NCBI RefSeq assembly: GCF_014084105.1
Contig: NZ_CP048289.1
Location: forward strand, 5,527,922 to 5,591,921
Origin: Streptacidiphilus sp. P02-A3a
GTDB taxonomy: Bacteria; Actinomycetota; Actinomycetes; Streptomycetales; Streptomycetaceae
Direction of reading: 5' to 3'
Length of the DNA stretch: 64,000 nucleotides
The notes below the pieces were generated by a model. It was given only the letters and a program-made list of their open reading frames with translations. It did no database searches and was not told the origin of the DNA. Position numbers and translations under genes: made by a program. This document shows, piece after piece, positions 33,820 to 42,337 of the stretch; positions within the stretch are counted from its first letter, which is position 1; the number at the start of each line of letters is the position of its first letter.

Positions 33820-34602
33820 ATGACCTTTTCCGTCGCGCACCTCAGCGATCCGCACATCAGCACCGGCCCGCTGGCCGGGTCTCCGGCCCTGGCCCTGAGC
33901 CGGGCGCTGGGCCGGGTACTGACCCTGGACCCGAAGCCGGACTGCGTGGTGATCACCGGCGACCTGGTCGACCTGGGCCGCCCCGAGGAGTACACCGCCC
34001 TGCGCGAGGTGATCGGCCGGTTCCCGCTGCCGCTGCACCTGGTCGCGGGCAACCACGACGACCCCGGGCAGCTGCTGAAGGCCTTCGGCGGAACCGGCTT
34101 CCTCGGCGGCACCGAACAGACCCGCTACCGGGTCGACTACTCCGGCTTCAGCCTGGTGGTAATGGACTCCAACGTCCCCGGCTCCGGCGGCGGAGACCTC
34201 GGGCAGGAGCAGCTCGACTGGCTCGACCAGGAACTCGCCCGCAGGCCGGACACCCCGGCGCTGGTCTGCCTGCACCACCCGCCGATCCCGGTCGGCATCC
34301 CGTTCCTGGACGGAATGCGCCTGGCCGACGGCGACGCGCTGGCCGAGGTGGTCGCCCGCCACCGCAACGTCGCCCGGGTCCTGGTCGGCCACATCCACCG
34401 CCCGATCACCGCCGCCTTCGCGGGCAGCACCCTGGCCGTCGCGCCGAGCACCCACCTGCAGAGCGGCCTGGCGATGCGCGACGGTCTGCCGAACTACGTC
34501 CCGGAGCCGACGTCCTTCCTGCTCCACCTGCACACCGGCACCGACTGGGTCACCCATGTCGTCCCGGTCAGCCACGCCGCGGCGCCCGTCGCGGGCTTCT
34601 GA
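33820..34602 (+). CDS. CpdA-type metallophosphoesterase
   Basis: The 260-residue protein carries the calcineurin-like metal set: [36 protein letters not shown] and VLVGHIHRP. Its length and motifs match the class III cyclic nucleotide phosphodiesterases (CpdA) that hydrolyse 3',5'-cAMP. An upstream in-frame ATG at 33799 is possible. The gene is on its own, 65 bases after the FMN reductase. Confidence 0.87.
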   Translation: MTFSVAHLSDPHISTGPLAGSPALALSRALGRVLTLDPKPDCVVITGDLVDLGRPEEYTALREVIGRFPLPLHLVAGNHDDPGQLLKAFGGTGFLGGTEQTRYRVDYSGFSLVVMDSNVPGSGGGDLGQEQLDWLDQELARRPDTPALVCLHHPPIPVGIPFLDGMRLADGDALAEVVARHRNVARVLVGHIHRPITAAFAGSTLAVAPSTHLQSGLAMRDGLPNYVPEPTSFLLHLHTGTDWVTHVVPVSHAAAPVAGF

Positions 34603-34788
34603 GGGGGCGCACTCGCTGCGGCCCCCGGAGCGCGAATCCACGGTCGCGCCGGTACTGAGCTGCACTCATGCCGCTCTCAGGTACCTCCCACGTGCTTCTC
34701 AGCCCCTGGGGCCACCATCGTCAGTGGCACTGACGCGGCGCTTTTCGGGGTAGGGGTCGGTGCGATCGCCGAGCAGAGGAGCACTTGT

Positions 34789-35820
34789 ATGGGGACGGCC
34801 GAGCCGGAGAGCCGCACCGAGCGCCTACGTGCCGCCCGCCGCAGACGGCGCCGTACCGCGCTCGTGCTGACCACCGGCCTCGTCCTGGGCATGGGTGCGC
34901 TCGCGACGACCAGCAGCAGCGCCGACACCAAGCTGCTGCACATCCTGAACGTCGCCAAGAGCGAACCCGTGTCCGCCGCCAGGTCCGCGGCCAAGTCCGC
35001 CACCCGGGCCCGGACCGGCGCGAAGAGCGGCCGGAAGCCCTCGGCGTCCGCCTCCGCATCGGCCGGGCCCACGCCGAAGCCGACCCAGAAGGCCGCCCCC
35101 AGCGCCTCGCCCACGGCCGCGGCCACCCCCGTCGCGGCCCCGCCGACCACCGCCATAGGCCAGTCCGAGGTACTCACCCAGGCTCAGCAACCGGCCCAGG
35201 TCGGCGCGTTGTTCTCGGGCGGGCTGGACGGCACCCACCACTGCACCGCCAGCGTGGTGGACAGCCCCGCGGGCGACATCATCGTCACCGCCGGACACTG
35301 CCTCACCACCGGCTCCACCACCAGCGACGTCTTCATCCCCGGCTACCGGGACGGCACCGCGCCCCACGGCGTCTGGCAGATCTCCAGCGTGGTCGAGGCC
35401 GACGCCTGGACCAGCGGCGGGGACGTCGACGACGACGTGGCCTTCGCCGTGGTCGAGCCGCTGAACGGCCGCAGCATCGAGTCCGTGGTCGGCTCCTACA
35501 CCCTGGGCACCGACGCGGTCAGCAGCGCGCAGGTCCAGCTGACCGGCTACCCCTCGGCCAGCAACGAGCCGATCAGCTGCACCGGCGACGGCAGCGCCTT
35601 CACCGCCGACCAGCTCCAGATCTACTGCACCGCCTACACCAACGGCACCAGCGGCAGCGGCTGGATCTCCGGCTACGACCCGGCCACCGGCACGGGCACC
35701 CTGATCGGCGTCATCGGCGGCTACGAGACCGGCGGCGACACCCCCGACGTCTCCTACAGCCCGCTGTTCGGCAGCAGCGTCCGCGCCCTCTACGACCAGG
35801 CGCTCAGCCAGGCCGGGTGA
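34789..35820 (+). CDS. Secreted trypsin-like serine protease
   Basis: The 343-residue protein begins with a long basic N-terminus (RLRAARRRRRRTALVL) followed by a hydrophobic signal segment. A ~70-residue Ala/Pro/Ser linker precedes the protease domain. The catalytic triad is visible as TAGHC (His), DDDVAF (Asp) and TSGSGW (Ser). Two Cys pairs may form disulfides. This is the extracellular or surface protease class common in streptomycetes. A strong bidirectional terminator follows. Confidence 0.87.
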   Translation: MGTAEPESRTERLRAARRRRRRTALVLTTGLVLGMGALATTSSSADTKLLHILNVAKSEPVSAARSAAKSATRARTGAKSGRKPSASASASAGPTPKPTQKAAPSASPTAAATPVAAPPTTAIGQSEVLTQAQQPAQVGALFSGGLDGTHHCTASVVDSPAGDIIVTAGHCLTTGSTTSDVFIPGYRDGTAPHGVWQISSVVEADAWTSGGDVDDDVAFAVVEPLNGRSIESVVGSYTLGTDAVSSAQVQLTGYPSASNEPISCTGDGSAFTADQLQIYCTAYTNGTSGSGWISGYDPATGTGTLIGVIGGYETGGDTPDVSYSPLFGSSVRALYDQALSQAG

Positions 35821-35871
35821 CCCGCCCGCACCGCAACCGCCCGCACCGCACCGCCGCCCGCGGCACACGAC

Positions 35872-35905
35872 GAGGCGCCCGCCGGACGAGTCCGGCGGGC
35901 GCCTC
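35872..35905. terminator. Bidirectional terminator, protease / glnII
   Basis: A perfect 15-base inverted repeat around CGAG lies between the convergent protease and glutamine synthetase genes. Confidence 0.85.
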
Positions 35906-35921
35906 GGTCAGCTGGGGCGGA

Positions 35922-36944
35922 TCAGACCTGCTCGGCCTTCTCCAGCGCCGCGCAGCAGGTGTTGACCAGCAGCCGGGTCACCACGTACGGGTCGACGTTG
36001 GCGTTCGGGCGACGGTCCTCGATGTAGCCCTTCTTCTCGACCTCGACCTGCCACGGGATGCGCACCGAGGCGCCGCGGTCGGAGACGCCGTAGCTGTAGA
36101 CGTCCCACGGGGCCGTCTCGTGCAGGCCGGTGAGGCGGTCCTGGATGCCGAAGCCGTACTGCTTGACGTGCTCCAGCACCTTCTCCTGGTCGGCGCCCAG
36201 CGACTCGCAGGCGGTGATGATGGCGTCGTAGCCCTCACGCATGGCCTTGGTGGAGAAGTTGGTGTGCGCGCCGGCACCGTTCCAGTCACCCTTGACGGGC
36301 TTGGCGTCGAGCGTCGCCGAGATGTCGAACTCCTCGGCGGTGCGGTAGAGCAGCCAGCGGGCGATCCACAGGTGGTCGGAGACGGTCAGCGCGTCCACGG
36401 GGCCGATCTGGAACTCCCACTGACCGGGCATGACCTCGGCGTTGATGCCGCAGATGGCCAGACCGGCCTCGATGCAGCGGTCGAGGTGCAGCTCGACGAC
36501 GTCGCGGCCGAAGACCTCGTCCGCGCCGACACCGCAGTAGTACCCACCCTGCGCGGCGGGGAAGCCGCCGACCGGGAAACCGAGCGGACGCTCGCCCTTG
36601 AAGAAGGTGTACTCCTGCTCGATGCCGAAGATGCCCTCCTGCGCCGCGTAACGCTCGGCGATGGGACGGAGCAGCGCGCGGGTGTTGGTCTCGTGCGCGG
36701 TGCCGTCGGTGTTGAACACCTCACACAGCACCAGGACGTTGTCGCCGCCGCGGATCGGGTCGGGGCAGGAGAACACCGGCTTGAGCACGCGGTCCGACGC
36801 GTGACCCTCGGCCTGGTTCGTGCTGGAGCCGTCGAAGCCCCAGGTGGGCAGCTCGGCGCCGTCAGCCAGCACGCGGGTCTTCGAACGAAGCTTGGCGGTC
36901 GGCTCGGTGCCGTCGATCCAGATGTACTCAGCCTTGTAGCTCAC
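35922..36944 (-). CDS. glnII: Type II glutamine synthetase
   Basis: The 340-residue enzyme makes glutamine from glutamate and ammonium with ATP. It is the short eukaryote-like GSII form: SYKAEYIWIDGTEPTAKLRSKTR, WGFDGSSTNQAEGHASD, GIFGIEQEYTFF, INAEVMPGQWEFQIGP and GAGAHTNFSTKAMR. I chose the GTG at 36944, nine bases after GAGGA; the ATG three codons upstream leaves no spacing. A series of 5-base motifs spaced by six bases at 37050-37087 resembles a GlnR box, so nitrogen control is likely. Confidence 0.95.
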   Translation of the reverse strand: MSYKAEYIWIDGTEPTAKLRSKTRVLADGAELPTWGFDGSSTNQAEGHASDRVLKPVFSCPDPIRGGDNVLVLCEVFNTDGTAHETNTRALLRPIAERYAAQEGIFGIEQEYTFFKGERPLGFPVGGFPAAQGGYYCGVGADEVFGRDVVELHLDRCIEAGLAICGINAEVMPGQWEFQIGPVDALTVSDHLWIARWLLYRTAEEFDISATLDAKPVKGDWNGAGAHTNFSTKAMREGYDAIITACESLGADQEKVLEHVKQYGFGIQDRLTGLHETAPWDVYSYGVSDRGASVRIPWQVEVEKKGYIEDRRPNANVDPYVVTRLLVNTCCAALEKAEQV

Positions 36945-37049
36945 GGGCGGCATTCCTCGCGGTGGGTGGGATGAGCGGTGACGTGGCGCGGTGCTCCGCG
37001 TCACTGGGGAGGTCCGCTGTCCTGATGGCCTAGAGGATCACAGCCCGCA

Positions 37050-37087
37050 ATTTCCCGGCTGTTGCCCGTTTGTGAACACGAGGTTAA
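37050..37087 (-). promoter_or_regulatory. GlnR-like box upstream of glnII
   Basis: On the minus strand, TTAAC, TTCAC, GCAAC and GAAAT each follow the last by exactly six bases, close to the gTnAC-n6-GaAAC GlnR consensus. TTCAC-n6-GCAAC is the best pair. It lies about 105-140 bases before the glnII start. Confidence 0.6.
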
Positions 37088-37130
37088 CCGGGCTCGTTAG
37101 TGCTACACGTCACATGATCCGAACCGCAGG

Positions 37131-38351
37131 TCAGGCCCGGGTGAACACCAGGCTGACATTGTGTCCGCCGAAGCCGAACGAGTTGGCCAGAGCCGCGTCC
37201 CAACTGCCACCGCGCGGTGCGCCGCGGACCAGGTCCAGCTTCACCTCGGGGTCGGGTCGCTCCAGGTTGCGGATCGCCGGTACCCGGCCGTCGCGCAGCG
37301 CCAGCAGCGCGGCGGCGGCGCCGAGCGCACCGGCCGCGCCGAGCAGGTGCCCGGTCATCGACTTGGTCGCGGTGACCACCGGATGGCTGCCGATCCCGGC
37401 GGCGACGGCCTCCGCCTCGACCAGGTCACCCGAGGGCGTGGAGGTCGCGTGGGCGTGCACGTGCCCGATGTCCAGCCCGCTGAGCCCGCTGTCGGCCAGC
37501 GCCTGCCCCATCGCCCGCAGCTGCCCGTGCGCGTCCGAGCCGGTGATGTGGACCGCGCTGGAGGTGATGCCCGCACCTGCCAGGTAGCCGTGCACCCGCG
37601 CCGACCGTGCCCGGGCCAGGTCCGCCCGCTCCAGCACCAGCAGCGTCGCGCCCTCCCCCAGCACGAAGCCGTCGCGGTCCCGGTCGAACGGCCGGGACGC
37701 GGCGTCGGGGTCGTCGTTGCGGGTGGACAGCGCCGTCATCTGGGCGAAGGCCGCGATCGGCAGCGGCGCGACACAGGCCTCGGTACCGCCCGCGACCACC
37801 ACGTCCGCCCGCCCCAGCCGGATCAGGTCCAGCCCCATGGCGATCGCCTCCGCTCCCGACGAACAGGCGCTCACCGGCGTCCGCGCCCCGCCGAGCGCCC
37901 CGAGCTCCATGCTCACCCAGGCGGCCGGGCCGTTGGCCATCATCATCGGCACCGTGTACGGCGAGACCTTCCGCGCCCCGGACGCCTCCAGGGCGTCGTC
38001 CTGCGCCAGCAGCGACCGCACGCCCCCGGTGCCCGTGCCGATGACCACCGCCAGCCGCTCCGGATCGACCTCCGGACGCCCGGCCTGCGCCCAGGCCTCC
38101 CGGGCACAGACGAGGGCCAGCTGCTCGCAGCGGTCCAGCCGCCGCGCCTCCACCCGGCCCAGCACCTCCGTCGGCTCCACCGCGAGCTGCGCGGCGATCC
38201 GCACCGGCAGGGACGCGGCCCAGTCCTCGGCGATGACCGAGACCCCGGAACGGCCCGCGAGCATGGCCGCCCAGGTGGCCTCCATATCGCCGCCGAGCGG
38301 GGTGCTCGCTCCCAGACCCGTGACCGCGACCTCGACCATCCCGTGCGCCAT
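37131..38351 (-). CDS. Stand-alone beta-ketoacyl-ACP synthase (FabF type)
   Basis: The 406-residue condensing enzyme has VAVTGLGASTPLGGD, the active-site Cys in VSACSSGAEAIA, and the two His in HAHATSTPSGD and TGHLLGAAGAL. It is complete as a KAS II. The ATG at 38351 follows GGAGAG. No acyl carrier protein, ketoreductase or chain-length factor lies nearby, so it is not part of an evident polyketide cluster. It may serve fatty-acid or lipid tailoring as a second FabF. Confidence 0.88.
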   Translation of the reverse strand: MAHGMVEVAVTGLGASTPLGGDMEATWAAMLAGRSGVSVIAEDWAASLPVRIAAQLAVEPTEVLGRVEARRLDRCEQLALVCAREAWAQAGRPEVDPERLAVVIGTGTGGVRSLLAQDDALEASGARKVSPYTVPMMMANGPAAWVSMELGALGGARTPVSACSSGAEAIAMGLDLIRLGRADVVVAGGTEACVAPLPIAAFAQMTALSTRNDDPDAASRPFDRDRDGFVLGEGATLLVLERADLARARSARVHGYLAGAGITSSAVHITGSDAHGQLRAMGQALADSGLSGLDIGHVHAHATSTPSGDLVEAEAVAAGIGSHPVVTATKSMTGHLLGAAGALGAAAALLALRDGRVPAIRNLERPDPEVKLDLVRGAPRGGSWDAALANSFGFGGHNVSLVFTRA

Positions 38352-38508
38352 GACTGCTCTCCAGAACCAGAGGGATCCAACGAAGCGGAGCGACGGCAGC
38401 AATTCGCCGCCTCACCCATGACATCAATCCTCACACGGGACTTCAGCCCGAGACGATCACCGCAGCACACCGATCGCCCCATGCCACCTTGTATGAACCC
38501 CACAGTTC

Positions 38509-39159
38509 CTATCGCGACGGAACAACATCCACCCGGTCGGTACCACTGCGCTCCGCCTCGGCCGAACCGGCACTCGCCGCCGCCAGCCACGCCTCGAAGG
38601 CGGCCACCCCCGCCTCCGGCACGCCCACGTCGAAACGCACCCCCGACGCCGTGTAGCCGACGTCCCGGACGACGTGGCCGGCCGCCCGCAGATCGTTCTC
38701 CAGGCGTCCGGCCCGGGTGTGGTCGGTGGTGACCGTGAACACCACCACCAGCTGCCGTTCCACCACCACCGCCCGGTCCAGCGCAGCCGACACCGCCCCG
38801 CCGTAGGCCCGCACCAGACCACCGGCCCCCAGCAGCACGCCGCCGAAGTAGCGGGTGACCACGGCCACCGTGTCGGTCAGCCCCCGACGCCGCAGCACCT
38901 CCAGCATCGGCGCCCCGGCTGTCCCCGCCGGTTCGGCGTCGTCATTGGACCGCTCCCGGCGCGGCTGCTCGCCGACCACGTACGCGGTGCAGTTGTGCCG
39001 CGCGTCCCAGTACCGCTTGCGCACCGAGGCGATGAACGCCTGCGCCTGCTCCTCGTCCTCGACCCGGGCGACCGAGCAGAGGAACCGGGACTTCTTCACC
39101 TCGGTCTCGTGCTCGACCGGGCCTTTGACGGTCAGGTAGGGAAGCCGCGCCGACGTCAT
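38509..39159 (-). CDS. YigZ/IMPACT-family protein
   Basis: The 216-residue protein has KKSRFLCSVARV, DARHNCTAYVVGE and the PAGTAGAPMLEVL plus TRYFGGVLLGAGGLVRAYG blocks of the IMPACT/YigZ family. The C-terminal ferredoxin-like domain (DUF1949) follows. The family may act with translation factors, but its role in bacteria is not settled. It is a single gene divergent from the frameshifted SnoaL-like gene. Confidence 0.9.
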   Translation of the reverse strand: MTSARLPYLTVKGPVEHETEVKKSRFLCSVARVEDEEQAQAFIASVRKRYWDARHNCTAYVVGEQPRRERSNDDAEPAGTAGAPMLEVLRRRGLTDTVAVVTRYFGGVLLGAGGLVRAYGGAVSAALDRAVVVERQLVVVFTVTTDHTRAGRLENDLRAAGHVVRDVGYTASGVRFDVGVPEAGVAAFEAWLAAASAGSAEAERSGTDRVDVVPSR

Positions 39160-39201
39160 TGCCCGGTGCTCCGTCCGTTTCACTTGCTAGGGTCTCGCCC
39201 C

Positions 39202-39569
39202 ATGGATCTTGAGGAAGCCACGGCATACGCGGCCACCTGGGCCGATGACTGGAACTCGCACGACCTGGAACGTATTCTCGCGCACTACGCCGACGACGTG
39301 GTCTGGAGCTCCCCGGGCATCGCGCGGTTCACCAACGACCCGAGCGGCCGGCTCCGGGCACAGCCGCGCTCCGCGCCTACTTCGCCGCCGGGCTGCGACA
39401 GCTGCCGGACCTGCACTTCACCGTCGAGGACGTGCGGGTCAGCGTCGACGCGATCGTCATCGGCTACCGCAACGAGCGCGGCCAGGCCGTGAGCGAGGTG
39501 CTGACCTTCCGCGACGGCCTGGTCTGCCAGGGCTTCGGCGCCTACGGCCCCGAGCCGACCGGGCGGTGA
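39202..39569 (+). pseudogene. Frameshifted SnoaL/NTF2-like gene
   Basis: Starting at ATG 39202, MDLEEATAYAATWADDWNSHDLERIL and HYADDVVWSSPG are clear SnoaL-like polyketide-cyclase-fold sequence. At 39354-39358 (CCGGG) the frame is lost; in the next frame ALRAYFAAGLRQLPDL, VSVDAIVIGYRNERGQ and LTFRDGLVC continue the same domain to the stop at 39567-39569. One missing G would explain it. The uninterrupted remainder of the domain suggests either a recent mutation or a sequencing error in a homopolymer-like run. Confidence 0.8.
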
Positions 39570-39771
39570 CGCGGCACTGGGCGGCTCGGGTGACGGCCGC
39601 AGCCACCACCTGGCCAACGGACATGAAGCGCGGCCCCAGGGGTCGAGACCGTGTCGGGCCGCCTCCGGGAGTAAGTGAAGTTGCCCTGGAGTCCACTCGA
39701 AGGTGTTAGCTGGTGGGAGAGCCGGCGCGACGTGCTGACTGTACGGATGACGAGTTCTTGAGGAGCACACC

Positions 39772-40596
39772 ATGACGCAGAAGATCTGGTTCATCACCGG
39801 TGCCTCACGCGGCTTCGGCAGGGAGTGGACCATCGCCGCCCTCGAACGCGGCGATTCGGTGGCCGCCACCGCGCGCGACCTCTCCACGCTGAGTGACCTT
39901 CACGAGAAGTACGGGGAAAGGCTGCTGCCCCTGCGTCTCGACGTGACGGACCGTGACGCCGACTTCGCCGCCGTGCAGCAGGCGCACGAGCGGTTCGGGC
40001 GCCTCGACGTGGTGGTCAACAACGCCGGCTACGGCCACTTCGGCCTGGTCGAGGAACTCACCGAGGCCGAGGCGCGCGCGCAACTGGAGACCAACCTGTT
40101 CGGCGCCCTGTGGATCACGCAGGCGGCCCTGCCGTTCCTGCGTGCGCAGGGCAGCGGCCACATCCTCCAGGTCTCCTCCATCGGAGGCATCAGCGCCTTC
40201 CCCCTGGTCGGGATCTACCACGCGTCGAAGTGGGCGCTCGAAGGCCTGAGCCAGGCACTGGCCCAGGAAGTGGCGCCGTTCGGCATCAAGGTCACGCTGA
40301 TCGAGCCCGGTGGGTTCGCCACCGACTGGGCGGGTTCCTCGTCGAGCACGTCCGAGCCGTTGCCCGCGTACGCCGACTTCCACAACGAGGTGCAGGAGCA
40401 GCGGCGCAAGCGCGTCGGCACGCCGGGTGATCCGACCGCGTCCGCCGCGGCCGTGCTGAAGATCGTCGACGCCGACGAGCCGCCGCTGCGCTGCTTCCTC
40501 GGTTCGGCGCCGCTGGGCATCGCCAAGGCCGACTACGAGCAGCGTCTCGCGGTGTGGGACAAGTGGCAGCCCGTGGCGGAGCTGGCACAGGGCTGA
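39772..40596 (+). CDS. Short-chain dehydrogenase/reductase
   Basis: The 274-residue classical SDR has the NAD(P) loop TGASRGFG, NNAGYGHFG, catalytic Ser in VSSIGG and the YHASK motif. It starts after AGGAG at ATG 39772. EPGGFATDWAGSS is typical of a subfamily annotated as oxidoreductases acting on small carbonyls. A TetR gene lies convergent downstream. The substrate is unknown. Confidence 0.9.
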   Translation: MTQKIWFITGASRGFGREWTIAALERGDSVAATARDLSTLSDLHEKYGERLLPLRLDVTDRDADFAAVQQAHERFGRLDVVVNNAGYGHFGLVEELTEAEARAQLETNLFGALWITQAALPFLRAQGSGHILQVSSIGGISAFPLVGIYHASKWALEGLSQALAQEVAPFGIKVTLIEPGGFATDWAGSSSSTSEPLPAYADFHNEVQEQRRKRVGTPGDPTASAAAVLKIVDADEPPLRCFLGSAPLGIAKADYEQRLAVWDKWQPVAELAQG

Positions 40597-40655
40597 GCCG
40601 AGCCCTTCCACACCCATGCGTGCGGCGCAGCCGTTGTCGGCGCGCAAGCCGGTCC

Positions 40656-41294
40656 CTAGTGCGCGAGGTGGGCCTCGATGTGGTCGAGCATCACGTCGAG
40701 GCCCACTTCCAGCGCGGTGGTGTCGCGCCGGATCTGGGTCAGCAGCAGGCCGCCCTGGAGCGTGGCGAGCAGGGCCAGCCCCAGGCGGTCGGGGTCCGCG
40801 TCGGCGCGCAGTTCGCCGCGCTCCCGCATGGCGCGCAGGCCCGCGCAGATGGCCTGTTCCCAGCGGGCGAAGCCCTCGGCGACCTCCTGGCGCGCCTCGG
40901 CGTCGGTCTCGGCGAGCTGACTGCCCATGGTGCCGATGGGGCAGCCGCCGACGCAGTCGAGGGACTGCTCCAGGCCGACCGCGAAGTCCCGCCAGGCCCG
41001 TAGCGCCTCCATGCTGTCCAGGCGTCCATAACGCGGTTCGACGCTGCCGAACGCCCCGAGGACCTGCTCCGTCTGGACCGCGATGACGGCCCTGACCAGG
41101 TCCCGCTTGTCCTTGAAGTAGTAGTACACCTGCGAGGGGTTCACCCCTGCCGCGGCCTGCACGTCCTCGATGCTCGTCGCGGCGACGCCGCGTTCGAACA
41201 TCAGGTTCGAGGCCGCGAGCGCGATCCGGTCGCGCGTCGCCCGCCCCTTGCGCGTCAGCCGCGGGACCGCGGCGGCGACCTCATCAGTGGACAT
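40656..41294 (-). CDS. TetR-family regulator
   Basis: The 212-residue protein has the TetR HTH (ASNLMFERGVAATSIEDVQ, NPSQVYYYFKDKRDLV) and a TetR_C domain with CVGGCPIGTMGSQLAE, similar to regulators of thiol or aldehyde stress enzymes with paired Cys. It is divergent from the peroxiredoxin gene, with inverted repeats in the gap, suggesting redox-linked control of that gene and itself. The Cys pair could sense oxidation, but that is inference. Confidence 0.87.
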   Translation of the reverse strand: MSTDEVAAAVPRLTRKGRATRDRIALAASNLMFERGVAATSIEDVQAAAGVNPSQVYYYFKDKRDLVRAVIAVQTEQVLGAFGSVEPRYGRLDSMEALRAWRDFAVGLEQSLDCVGGCPIGTMGSQLAETDAEARQEVAEGFARWEQAICAGLRAMRERGELRADADPDRLGLALLATLQGGLLLTQIRRDTTALEVGLDVMLDHIEAHLAH

Positions 41295-41307
41295 GCCATG
41301 AGGATAG

Positions 41308-41325
41308 ACGTTTTGGAGTAAACGT
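41308..41325. promoter_or_regulatory. TetR operator candidate
   Basis: ACGTTT-TGGAGT-AAACGT is a perfect 6-base inverted repeat 14 bases upstream of the TetR start. TTTTGGAG here recurs inverted as CTCCAAAA at 41386-41393, nearer the peroxiredoxin. Confidence 0.6.
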
Positions 41326-41479
41326 TACAAACGCCAGTACACCCCACCCGCGACCGGCATTCCGCCGCTGATTCTGTAGTGCGTGCTCCAAAAACTGCGC
41401 TAGTGTTATGGAGCAGGGACTCCAGAAATATGGAGCTGTGCTGCCCGTCCCCTCACGTCTCTTCCGGAAAGGCCCCGCC

Positions 41480-42148
41480 ATGACCACCAGCACCCAGCCC
41501 ATCGCCGAGCAGGTCGCCGCACTCAACGCCGTCGTCGCCGAGCGGCTGCCCGCCGACGTCCTCGCCGACTTCGGGGAGGAGCAGGCCGCGCTCGACGCGG
41601 CCGGCGTGCCCTCCGGCGCCGCGCGCCCCGGGGCCGCCATGCCCGACGGCGACCTGCTCGACCTCCACGGCGCTCCCACCACCCTGGCGGCCGCCCGCGG
41701 CGACGCCCCCTCCGTGGTCGTGCTCTACCGGGGTGCGTGGTGCCCCTTCTGCAACATCGCCCTGCGCACCTACCAGGCCGACCTGGTCCCCGCGCTCGCG
41801 GACCGCGGGGTGCGGCTGATCGCCGTCAGCCCGCAGCGGCCCGACGGTTCCCTGACTGCGCAGCAGAGCAACGAGCTGACCTTCACCGTGCTGTCCGACC
41901 CCGGCAACCAGCTCGCCGGCGGCCTGGGCGTACTCACCCGCGGGACCGACGCCGTCCGTGAGGCCCAGGCCAGGATCGGCCTCGATGTCGCGGCCGGAAA
42001 CGCGGACGGCACCCCGGAGCTGCCGATGCCCACCACGGTCCTGGTGGACGCCGACGGCACCATCCGCTGGATCGACGTCCACCCCAACTACACCACCCGC
42101 ACCGAGCCGCAGCGGATCATCCACGCCATCGACTCCCTGCTCGACTGA
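41480..42148 (+). CDS. AhpC/TSA-family peroxiredoxin-like protein
   Basis: The 222-residue thioredoxin-fold protein has YRGAWCPFCNIALRTYQ, a CxxC-type redox site rather than the PxxxTxxC of typical 2-Cys peroxiredoxins. The N-terminal ~50 residues are helical (DFGEEQAALDAAGVP). TVLSDPGNQLAGGLGV supports the AhpC/TSA family. The ATG at 41480 follows GGAAAGG. Control by the divergent TetR fits a role in peroxide or electrophile defence. Confidence 0.85.
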   Translation: MTTSTQPIAEQVAALNAVVAERLPADVLADFGEEQAALDAAGVPSGAARPGAAMPDGDLLDLHGAPTTLAAARGDAPSVVVLYRGAWCPFCNIALRTYQADLVPALADRGVRLIAVSPQRPDGSLTAQQSNELTFTVLSDPGNQLAGGLGVLTRGTDAVREAQARIGLDVAAGNADGTPELPMPTTVLVDADGTIRWIDVHPNYTTRTEPQRIIHAIDSLLD

Positions 42149-42337
42149 CCAACCGACACAGGCCCCCCGGGGTCCGGCCCCGCGGAAACCGACGGCGGGC
42201 GGCCGGTATGACGGAATATCACCGTGCTTCAGGACATCGTTCACCGCGGGCCGTGGGGCCGGCCGCAGGGCCCGGAAGAGGCTGCTCGGCGGCCCCGTAG
42301 GGTGGCCTCCACAGGAGCCGACCGAGGGGAACACGGC

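Noticed and set aside
37131-38351. Polyketide synthase cluster
   Set aside because: A single KAS II without ACP, ketoreductase, cyclase or chain-length factor; the nearby SnoaL-like gene is broken and far in function.
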